A DNA stretch of 7,003 bases. Origin: a bacterium (GTDB lineage Bacteria > Krumholzibacteriota > Krumholzibacteria > LZORAL124-64-63). The DNA is taken from assembly GCA_030592025.1 (NCBI GenBank), contig JAUUZX010000072.1, positions 1 to 7,003 of the forward strand, read 5' to 3'. Positions within the stretch are counted from its first letter, which is position 1; every line of letters starts with the position of its first letter. The position numbers and the translations under genes were made by a program. The notes under the pieces were generated by a model that saw only the letters and a list, made by a program, of their open reading frames with translations, was not told where the DNA came from and ran no database searches. Of the stretch, positions 1 through 5,583 are shown in pieces.

Positions 1-1106
1 GCCGCAATCATCCCGTCCCCCGGTACGATCAATTCCTGGCACCGCGCCCCCGGCGCGTCGATCTCCCCGGTGGCCAGCATGCGCGCAATGATGGCCGCCG
101 GGTAACCGGTCATGCGCATCATGGCCGAGATATCCGTTTCGGAATCGTGACGGTCGACGATGCGCACGTTGCGCCGCACCGCCTCGCCACCCAGCCAGCC
201 CTCGGCCCAGCACCAGACCAGGACGACGTCCTCGCCCGGCAGGTCCAGGGCCTTGTCCAGGCAGTGGGCCAGCACCTGGCGCGGGGCGATCTTCACGCCG
301 CCCACGTCGACGGGCCGGTTGTCGGTCAATCCCAACTCGTGGAGCAGGCGCACCTGGGCGCAGTGGCCCCGGTAGCGGATGGTCTTGTAGTCCAGGTCGG
401 GCACGCGGTCCAGCAGGGTCTTCGGCAAGGTGGAGGTGCCGCCGCTGGTCTGGAAGGCCTCCAGGTCGCCGAAGGGCTCGGGGAACGTGATGGGCTCGAG
501 TTCGCTGAGGGACGGCACCGTCTGCAGACGGCCCTCGCGGATGACCACCGCTGGCTCGATGTACTCGTTGATGAGGCCCTGCACCGAGAACACGACCTTG
601 TAGTTCATGGGGGGCAGGGGTGTGGCGGGCAGGCCGCCCACCCGCAGGCGCAGGCAGGTCACTTCGTCGAGGCCGTCAGCCAGCCAGTAGCCGAGGATGC
701 CGGCCAGTCCGGGAGCGAGACCGCAGTCCGGCACGACGCTCACGCCGGCGGCCCGGGCCTCGCCGTCCAGTTCGAACTCCCGGGCCACGATGTCGTTGTT
801 GCCGCCCAGGTCCAGGAAGTGGCAGCGATTCGCGACGGCCAGGGCGGCCAGGTCGGCGTTGAACCAGTAGTTGACGGCGCTGATGGCCACCTGGGCGTCG
901 GCCATGAGGGGGCCGACGAGGGCGGCGTCGGTCACGTCGCCCGCGGTGACGGTCACCCGTGGGTCGTCCAGGCGGCATCGGAGCCGGTCCAGGGCGTCGG
1001 CGTCCCGGTCGAAGATGTGCAAGGCGGTGGTGCCTGAACCTGGGCGCAGCAGGTCGTGGGCGATGGCCGTTCCCTGCAGGCCCGCACCGAGGAGCAGATA
1101 GGTCAA
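1..1106 (-). CDS. Saccharopine dehydrogenase family protein, lysine 6-dehydrogenase-like (3' end cut by window edge)
   Basis: Translating the minus strand from a TTG at 1106 gives 368 uninterrupted codons to the window edge. Residues 1-12 start a Rossmann fold with GxGxxG (G7, G9, G12). An acidic D33 follows beta-strand 2, which favours NAD over NADP. VPDCGLAPG (125-133) and the segment around VGGLP...MNYK (157-170) are hallmarks I recognise from lysine-6-dehydrogenase/saccharopine-dehydrogenase-like proteins. Such enzymes oxidise an amino group on lysine-type substrates in the cytoplasm; the substrate here is not determined. The family is usually about 380-400 residues, so only some 10-25 C-terminal residues are missing. 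The TTG start is chosen because it overlaps the kmo stop as TTGA and has AGGGAGAG six bases upstream (1113-1120); no in-frame ATG lies close upstream. It is therefore probably translationally coupled to kmo. A carboxynorspermidine-synthase-type role is less likely given the CGLAPG motif. Family assignment is firm, substrate is not. Confidence 0.85.
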   Translation of the reverse strand, partial: MTYLLLGAGLQGTAIAHDLLRPGSGTTALHIFDRDADALDRLRCRLDDPRVTVTAGDVTDAALVGPLMADAQVAISAVNYWFNADLAALAVANRCHFLDLGGNNDIVAREFELDGEARAAGVSVVPDCGLAPGLAGILGYWLADGLDEVTCLRLRVGGLPATPLPPMNYKVVFSVQGLINEYIEPAVVIREGRLQTVPSLSELEPITFPEPFGDLEAFQTSGGTSTLPKTLLDRVPDLDYKTIRYRGHCAQVRLLHELGLTDNRPVDVGGVKIAPRQVLAHCLDKALDLPGEDVVLVWCWAEGWLGGEAVRRNVRIVDRHDSETDISAMMRMTGYPAAIIARMLATGEIDAPGARCQELIVPGDGMIA

Positions 1107-2482
1107 GAAGGGCTCTCCCTGGTCTCGACCACGCGGCCGAGAAGCATCTCGGCGGCGGCGGTGAGCGCGTCGTCGTCGTGCTCGTCCGCGTGGTCGCGCA
1201 TTAGCTCGTCGAGGATGGCGGCCTGCTTCCGGTTGACCGCAATGACCTCGTCGAGAGGACGTCGGCCGAAGTGTATCATGGGATACAGAGGTGTCCACTG
1301 GTCGGGCATGAGGTCCCACAGGCGGCGCTCCAGGCGCCAGCGACGGTCGTAGTCCGGGTCGGCGCTCTGGCCGATGGACACGAAGTTGCGCAGACTGAGG
1401 TCGCCGATGGCGTCGGTGCAGGGCTTGCGGCGCTCGCTGTAGGCGGGCAGCACCTGGTCCATGTCGCCGGCGAACTCCGCGATGAGGTTGTCGAGGACCG
1501 TGACGTCCTCGAAGCCCGCGTTCATGCCCATGGCGAAGAAGGGCACGATGGCGTGGGCGGCGTCACCGATGAGGCCGACGCGGCCGTCCACGTGCCAGGG
1601 CGAGCAGCGCACGGCCTTGATGTCCGACGGCGGGTTGTCGGCGAGTTGCTGCGCGTAGTCGGGGCAGAGGGACGCCACATCGGGGAAGGCCTCGACGAAA
1701 CCGCGCACCCGTTCGTCGGTGGTGCGGTCGTCACGAAAAAGATTGTCGCCCTTCTTGGCAAAAAACAATGTGCCGGTGAAGCTGCCGCCCTGGTTCGGGA
1801 GGGCCACGAAGAGGCCTTCGGGGCGGGGCCAGATGTGCACGCCGTCGGGGTCGAGCTGGAAGCCGCCGCCGGGGGCCGGGGGCAACACGAGTTCGAAGTA
1901 GCGGTAGTCCAGGGTGATCACGTCGTCGCCGATGCAGCCGGTCCGGCAGATGTCCCGGCGCACCCGGGAGTTCATGCCGTCGGCGCCCAGCAGGTGGTCG
2001 CAGTCCAGGGCCTCGGCGTGGTCGGTCTTCAGGTCGCGGGCGACGAGGCGGCCCGTAGCCAGATCGACGTCCTCGCACAGGGTCTCGAAGCGGATCTCGA
2101 TGCCGGCCTTCTCGGCGCCGTCCAGCAGCACCGAGTTGAGGGTCTTGCGGTTCACGGTCCACAGGGCGTCGTCCTCGTGGCCGTAGGCCTGCTCCTGGAT
2201 GGCGCCGTCGGGCAGGTGGACGCAGCGGCGGCGCTTGGGCATGGCGCCCTCGCGCACGGCGCCGGCCAGGCCCACGGTTTCCAGGGCGTGCCAGCCCCTT
2301 TCCGACAGGGACATGGCGATGGAACGCCCACCCGGGATGTCGGCCCGACGCATGTCCGGGCGCCTTTCGAGCAGGGTGACCCGGGCTCCGCGACGGACGA
2401 GATGCAGCGCACACAGGGTGCCCACGAGACCGGCGCCCACCACGGCGAAATGGCGCCCCTCCAGCTGGCGTGGATCGTTCAT
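1103..2482 (-). CDS. kmo: Kynurenine 3-monooxygenase (FAD-dependent)
   Basis: This 459-residue protein has the usual length for kynurenine 3-monooxygenase, which uses NADPH and O2 to make 3-hydroxykynurenine from L-kynurenine. Visible motifs in order: FAD Rossmann GAGLVG (16-21) with E39 at the end of strand 2; the GRSI..SLSERG signature (52-63); LLGADGMNSRVR (164-175, DG motif); and GDAAHAIVPFF (306-316) followed by MNAGFED (320-326). R86 and Y100 align with the substrate-carboxylate-binding Arg and Tyr described for this family, with identical spacing between Arg and Tyr. The segment PLYPMIHF (398-405) matches the conserved C-terminal region carrying another substrate-contact Tyr. The membrane anchor found in eukaryotic forms is absent and the tail is hydrophilic, so it should be soluble. 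Oddity: the usual GQ before GMN is replaced by AM (317-318). It starts at ATG with GGGAGA nine bases upstream, and its stop overlaps the next gene. Confidence 0.9.
   Translation of the reverse strand: MNDPRQLEGRHFAVVGAGLVGTLCALHLVRRGARVTLLERRPDMRRADIPGGRSIAMSLSERGWHALETVGLAGAVREGAMPKRRRCVHLPDGAIQEQAYGHEDDALWTVNRKTLNSVLLDGAEKAGIEIRFETLCEDVDLATGRLVARDLKTDHAEALDCDHLLGADGMNSRVRRDICRTGCIGDDVITLDYRYFELVLPPAPGGGFQLDPDGVHIWPRPEGLFVALPNQGGSFTGTLFFAKKGDNLFRDDRTTDERVRGFVEAFPDVASLCPDYAQQLADNPPSDIKAVRCSPWHVDGRVGLIGDAAHAIVPFFAMGMNAGFEDVTVLDNLIAEFAGDMDQVLPAYSERRKPCTDAIGDLSLRNFVSIGQSADPDYDRRWRLERRLWDLMPDQWTPLYPMIHFGRRPLDEVIAVNRKQAAILDELMRDHADEHDDDALTAAAEMLLGRVVETRESPS
1113..1120 (-). promoter_or_regulatory. 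Ribosome binding site for the dehydrogenase gene, inside the kmo 3' end
   Basis: The minus strand reads AGGGAGAG, ending six bases before the TTG start at 1106. It lies inside the last codons of kmo. Together with the TTGA stop/start overlap it decides the choice of a TTG start and argues for coupled translation from one mRNA. Confidence 0.6.
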
Positions 2483-2491
2483 GTTATGGAA

Positions 2492-2497
2492 TCTCCC
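2492..2497 (-). promoter_or_regulatory. Ribosome binding site of kmo
   Basis: The minus strand has GGGAGA nine bases before the ATG at 2482, a reasonable Shine-Dalgarno match and spacing. The ATG further upstream (around 2504) reads only six codons to a stop just before the kmo start, which supports 2482 as the true start. Confidence 0.55.
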
Positions 2498-2553
2498 GGA
2501 CCATGAGTTGCGATAGGCGCAGGCCCCTCCCCTTTGGAGCCTTATGGGTCCTC

Positions 2554-2582
2554 ATGATATCACGAATTCGTCGTAGATGAAA
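2554..2582 (-). promoter_or_regulatory. Predicted extended -10 promoter for kmo and the dehydrogenase gene
   Basis: The minus strand reads TGATATCAT at 2562-2554: a -10 of TATCAT (5 of 6 to TATAAT) directly preceded by TGN, the extended -10 signature. The hexamer 17 bases upstream (TTTCAT, 2577-2582) is a poor -35, as is common for extended -10 promoters. Transcription would start near 2547 and leave a leader of about 65 bases. The site is placed by eye from the sigma-70 consensus; the host's own consensus is unknown. Confidence 0.4.
2562..2571. promoter_or_regulatory. Perfect 10-bp palindrome, possible operator
   Basis: ACGAATTCGT is a perfect inverted repeat in an AT-richer stretch of the divergent region. 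It overlaps by one base the TGN of the extended -10 proposed for kmo, so a bound repressor would cover the spacer. A second perfect palindrome, TGATATCA (2555-2562), abuts it and includes the -10 itself. No specific regulator is recognised. Confidence 0.35.
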
Positions 2583-2640
2583 GCAGATAAGATAAGTGGG
2601 AGTTTAAGGGCGGCGTGCGGTCGGTCGCTCAACCTTCGCT

Positions 2641-2669
2641 TTGACCTGGGAGGTCGCCGGGACTAGACT
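2641..2669 (+). promoter_or_regulatory. Predicted sigma-70-type promoter for the fumarase operon
   Basis: TTGACC (2641-2646, 5 of 6 to TTGACA) and TAGACT (2664-2669, 4 of 6 to TATAAT) are separated by exactly 17 bases. The start of transcription would fall near 2676, leaving a leader of about 50 bases before the ATG at 2727. It is the best match in the plus direction in the 244-base gap. Confidence 0.5.
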
Positions 2670-2699
2670 GCCTGTATCCAACGTCTTCGCCGTCAGGCA
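2669..2699. repeat. Inverted repeat over the predicted fumarase transcription start
   Basis: TGCCTG (2669-2674) and CAGGCA (2694-2699) are perfect inverted arms separated by 19 bases. The inner part adds ACG (2681-2683) and CGT (2691-2693), so the right arm CGTCAGGCA pairs with a left arm split by a six-base bulge. As it begins at the last base of the proposed -10 it may act as a DNA-level operator rather than an RNA hairpin. The match is short and could be chance. Confidence 0.25.
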
Positions 2700-2726
2700 C
2701 GGTCCCCAGACCCGCGAGGCCCACCC

Positions 2727-3617
2727 ATGGAAGCCAAGGTTCTGCAGAAGCATCTTCTGGAACTCATCCGCCGGACGTCGGTGGAGTTGCCGTCGGACGT
2801 GATCGAGGCCATCGATCGCGGCTATCGGCGGGAGAAGAAGGATTCGACGGGGCAGTACGCCCTGAAGGTTATCCGCGACAACATCGTCATGGCCAAGGAC
2901 AAGTCCCAGCCCCTGTGCCAGGACACCGGCACGATCATCTGCTACGCCGACCTGCCCGACTGGTGCGACGAGCGCACCTTCCGCAAGGCCTACGAGTGGG
3001 CGGTGGTCAAGGCCACCAAGATCGGCTACCTGCGCCAGAATTCGGTGGACTCGATCACCGGCGTCAACTCGGGCAACAACCTCGGCCCGGGCAACCCCAG
3101 CTACCATTTCCATACCGCGCGGGGCAAGGCCCTCAAGGTGCGCATGATGCTCAAGGGCGGCGGGTCCGAAAACATGAGCGCCCAGTACAGCCTGCCGGAC
3201 AACCGCATCGACGCCGGCCGCGACATGGCGGGTGTGCGGCGCTGCCTGCTGGACGCCGTGGTCCAGGCCCAGGGCAAGGGTTGCGGCCCGGGCATCCTCG
3301 GCGTGTGCATCGGCGGCGACCGCGGGTCGGGCTACGTGGCGGCCAAGGAGGAGTTGTTCCGGCTGATCATCGACGAGAACGCGGACCCGGATCTGCGCAA
3401 GTTCGAGAAGCGGATCATGAAGGAGGCCAACGGGCTCGACATCGGCCCCATGGGCTTCGGCGGGAAGACGACGCTCCTGGGCGTCAAGGTCACCCACCGC
3501 AACCGGGTGCCCGCGTCGTTCTTCGTGTCCATCGCCTACATGTGCTGGGCTTTCCGGCGCAACGGCTTCGTCTTGTCACAGGGCGGGCGCATCTCGCGCT
3601 GGCTGTACGACTCCTAG
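2727..3617 (+). CDS. fumA: Class I fumarate hydratase, alpha chain (iron-sulfur, two-subunit type)
   Basis: This 296-residue chain matches the N-terminal catalytic domain of class I fumarases, which reversibly hydrate fumarate to L-malate with a [4Fe-4S] cluster; it needs the beta chain next door. PLCQDTGT (62-69) supplies cluster ligand C64 and the catalytic-type D66. GKGCGPG (183-189) supplies C186, and YMCWA (271-275) probably the third ligand C273. The intervals fit the cysteine pattern of single-chain class I fumarases. SGNNLGPGNP (115-124) and KGGGSENMS (143-151) are further family blocks. Start: ATG with GAGG (2716-2719) seven bases upstream, behind a predicted promoter at 2641. The beta-chain gene follows after 12 bases. 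The symbol follows the two-subunit naming, not E. coli FumA. L-tartrate dehydratase alpha (TtdA-like) is the main alternative and cannot be excluded by sequence reading alone, but fumarase is likelier where no tartrate genes are near. Confidence 0.9.
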   Translation: MEAKVLQKHLLELIRRTSVELPSDVIEAIDRGYRREKKDSTGQYALKVIRDNIVMAKDKSQPLCQDTGTIICYADLPDWCDERTFRKAYEWAVVKATKIGYLRQNSVDSITGVNSGNNLGPGNPSYHFHTARGKALKVRMMLKGGGSENMSAQYSLPDNRIDAGRDMAGVRRCLLDAVVQAQGKGCGPGILGVCIGGDRGSGYVAAKEELFRLIIDENADPDLRKFEKRIMKEANGLDIGPMGFGGKTTLLGVKVTHRNRVPASFFVSIAYMCWAFRRNGFVLSQGGRISRWLYDS

Positions 3618-3621
3618 GAGG
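3616..3621 (+). promoter_or_regulatory. Strong ribosome binding site of the fumarase beta chain
   Basis: A perfect AGGAGG overlaps the TAG stop of the alpha chain and sits eight bases before the ATG at 3630. It is clearly stronger than the alpha-chain site, consistent with balanced production of both subunits from one mRNA. Confidence 0.75.
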
Positions 3622-3629
3622 GTTGGATC

Positions 3630-4196
3630 ATGTTGCTCGAAGCTCCGTTCACCGAAGAAAAAATCCGCGCCCTCAAGGTCGGCGACAAGGTCGAGATCAC
3701 GGGCCTCATCTTCACGGGCCGGGACGCGTTCCACAAGTACCTCCACGACGGCGGCAAGCCGCCGGTGGACCTCCGCGACAGCATCGTCTACCACTGCGGG
3801 CCGGTCGTCGTGAAGGAGGGCGGCAAGTGGGTCGTCAAGGCGGCGGGACCGACCACAAGCATCCGCGAGGAGCCCTACCAGGGGCCGCTCATGGAGCAGT
3901 ACGGTATCCGTGCCGTCATCGGCAAGGGGGGCATGGGCGCCAAGACCCTCGAGTACTGCCGCAAGGTGGGGGGCGTGTACTTCCACGCCATCGGCGGCGC
4001 CGCCCAGGTGCTGGCCGAGCGGGTCACGGCGGTGGAGGGCGTCCACCTGGCCGAGAAATTCGGCGCGCCGGAGGCCGTGTGGGAATTCCGCGTGGACCGC
4101 TTCCCGGTAGTCGTCACCATGGATTCCCACGGCAATTCCCTGCACGATCAGGTGCAGGCGACGTCGGAGGAAAATCTGCGCCGCACCCTCGGCTGA
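3630..4196 (+). CDS. fumB: Class I fumarate hydratase, beta chain
   Basis: This 188-residue chain corresponds to the C-terminal domain of class I fumarases and supplies substrate-binding residues to the active site formed with the alpha chain. The conserved blocks are TGLIFTGRDAFHK (24-36, with R31), AGPTTSIR (72-79, with T75 and R79), VIGKGGMG (96-103, with K99) and FHAIGGAAQVLA (118-129). The R79-K99 spacing and the T75-R79 spacing match those reported for catalytic and substrate-binding residues of single-chain class I fumarases, so the enzyme should be active. VDRFPVVVTMDSHGNSLH (155-172) is the usual C-terminal block, and the length fits the family. It starts 12 bases after the alpha chain behind a perfect AGGAGG. 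A short hairpin-like CCCTC/GAGGG (4186-4198) spans its stop but has no T-run, so it is not a convincing terminator. The tartrate dehydratase beta chain is the alternative. Confidence 0.9.
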   Translation: MLLEAPFTEEKIRALKVGDKVEITGLIFTGRDAFHKYLHDGGKPPVDLRDSIVYHCGPVVVKEGGKWVVKAAGPTTSIREEPYQGPLMEQYGIRAVIGKGGMGAKTLEYCRKVGGVYFHAIGGAAQVLAERVTAVEGVHLAEKFGAPEAVWEFRVDRFPVVVTMDSHGNSLHDQVQATSEENLRRTLG

Positions 4197-4242
4197 GGGC
4201 TGGACGGAACCGGACGCTGCGCAACACGAACGAGGAGCACCC

Positions 4243-5583
4243 GTGAATCTGGACCAAACGAACACGGATCGAGGGAACGAGACCACGCCGGGGACCGGCG
4301 GCCTGGCGCTGACCCTGCCCATGATCCTGAACATCGTCCACCGGGGACGATACCTAGTGGTGGCGGTCACCCTGGTGGGGCTGCTCATGGGCGTGGTGTA
4401 CAGCATCTTCGCGCCGCGCATGTACGAGGCGACGTCCCAGGTGCGGCCGGGGGTGGTGTCCTACACGGGCGACGGCACGCCGCTGCGGGAGGCGTCCCTG
4501 AAGGACATCGTGCTCTGGTTCCGCTCGGACATGTTCTGGCCAACCCTGCGCGAGCTGCCCGACTTCGCCGAGCTGAAGGTCGCGCCGGTGATCGACGCCG
4601 AGTTCGTCCCGGTGGGGGTGCAGTTCGATCGGGGTGGCGATGTCATCACCCTGACCACCTTCAACAAGGACGCCGCCCGGGCGGTCACGACCCTGGCCGC
4701 GGCGGTCGCTGCGTTCAACCAGCAGGCCGAGCAGGACACCCTCCGCGGAGCCATCGCCCTGACCCGGGGCGGGGCCCTGGTGCGGCAGGACAAAATCCGC
4801 GCCGACCTGGCGTTCGTGGCGGCCGCCGAGGCGCGCAACTTCCTCGAGATCGCGGCCCGTGAACGGGAACTCACCCTGGTGGATGCCCGCACCGAGCGCA
4901 TCGATCTGGAGGTGCAGCGTCTGGTCAAGGGCCGGGCCTGGCGTGAGCGTTCCATCGCCACGACCGAGGCCGAAGTGGAGACGGTTCGTGGGCGTTTGCA
5001 TGAGGCCCGCGACCTCCTGGCCACGGCCATGGAGCGCGAGAACGGTGTCATGGCCGGTGGGGACGGTCGCGTCGGCAACAACGACGCCGTCACCGAACTG
5101 CTGCTGCAGACCGCGAGCCGCGAACAGGCCGGCCGCGTGGGTGATCTGCTGCTGACGGTGAACACCTTGAGCGCCACGGTCTACACCCACACCCTGCGGG
5201 CGGACAGCCTGCGCGACAGCATGGACGCCATCAGCCTCCAGATGGCCGGCCTGGAGCTGGAGAAGGACGTCGAGCTGACCAAGGCCCGGGCCGACATCGG
5301 GCAGAGGATCGCCGACCTGCGCATCGTCGCCGAGCACGACCTGCCCTTCCGGCGGGCCCAGTTCGAGTCGGACATCCAGGCCATCCAGGTGCAGATCGAC
5401 CAGCTCACCCCGCTGGAGCGCGTGGGCATGATCTCCGTGTCGAACAAGCCAGTGCGGCCGCGGAAGGTGCGGGCGACGGGCATCCTGACGGTGCTGGCGT
5501 TCTGCGGCGGTCTCTTCCTGGTCTTCACGCGGGAGTACTACCGGCGCAACCGATCCGAGATCCTGGCCGACGGCCGTCCGTGA
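4243..5583 (+). CDS. Wzz-like polysaccharide co-polymerase (chain-length determinant), no kinase domain
   Basis: The 446 residues have the classic co-polymerase topology. A short cytoplasmic N-terminus precedes a first membrane segment (about 36-56). Next come a conserved-looking YEATSQVRPG (61-70), a long periplasmic region rich in charged helices and probable coiled coil (about 165-390), a proline-containing ISVSNKPVRPRK stretch (397-408), and a second membrane segment (about 411-428) with a short basic tail. Such proteins set glycan chain length by acting with a Wzy polymerase, here the next gene. No Walker motifs or tyrosine-rich tail are present, so no fused BY-kinase. The start is GTG with GAGGAG five bases upstream (4232-4237). 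It lies 46 bases after the fumarase beta chain, with no clear promoter between. Its TGA overlaps the next start. Sequence outside the membrane ends is poorly conserved in this family, so the call rests on topology and the proline motif. Confidence 0.75.
   Translation: MNLDQTNTDRGNETTPGTGGLALTLPMILNIVHRGRYLVVAVTLVGLLMGVVYSIFAPRMYEATSQVRPGVVSYTGDGTPLREASLKDIVLWFRSDMFWPTLRELPDFAELKVAPVIDAEFVPVGVQFDRGGDVITLTTFNKDAARAVTTLAAAVAAFNQQAEQDTLRGAIALTRGGALVRQDKIRADLAFVAAAEARNFLEIAARERELTLVDARTERIDLEVQRLVKGRAWRERSIATTEAEVETVRGRLHEARDLLATAMERENGVMAGGDGRVGNNDAVTELLLQTASREQAGRVGDLLLTVNTLSATVYTHTLRADSLRDSMDAISLQMAGLELEKDVELTKARADIGQRIADLRIVAEHDLPFRRAQFESDIQAIQVQIDQLTPLERVGMISVSNKPVRPRKVRATGILTVLAFCGGLFLVFTREYYRRNRSEILADGRP

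Noticed and set aside
147..1037. 296-codon open frame on the plus strand antisense to the dehydrogenase gene
   Set aside because: Its translation is low-complexity Gly/Val/His/Gln-rich with no family motifs, typical of the opposite strand of a GC-rich gene. The minus-strand product has clear Rossmann and CGLAPG motifs.
1271..2506. 411-codon open frame on the plus strand antisense to kmo
   Set aside because: It is repetitive in V, G, A and H, with no recognisable domain. It mirrors a well-supported flavoprotein gene and is a GC-bias artefact.
2521..2543. Imperfect hairpin (AGG...CTCC / GGAGCCT) in the kmo leader, considered as a riboswitch or attenuator
   Set aside because: The stem is only 4 bp plus 3 bp with a three-base bulge, with no T-run and no recognisable riboswitch core.
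2585..2596. Tandem GATAA-GATAA in the divergent region, considered as an operator or -10
   Set aside because: Only two copies of five bases, with no matching -35 at a sensible distance on either strand.
2604..3497. 297-codon minus-strand frame antisense to the fumarase alpha chain and entering the divergent region
   Set aside because: No motif or credible ribosome site; it lies opposite a strongly supported gene.
4186..4198. CCCTC-GGCT-GAGGG at the end of the fumarase beta chain, considered as a terminator
   Set aside because: The stem is five base pairs, overlaps the stop codon, and no T-tract follows.
2915..4246. 443-codon plus-strand frame running across both fumarase genes
   Set aside because: The product is rich in R, G, P and H, as expected from a shifted frame of GC-rich codons, and it overlaps two genes with intact catalytic motifs.
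3576..5337. Two long minus-strand frames (3576-4421 and 4354-5337) antisense to the fumarase beta chain and the co-polymerase
   Set aside because: The compositions are those of reversed GC-rich codons, and the plus-strand genes have good start sites and domain features.
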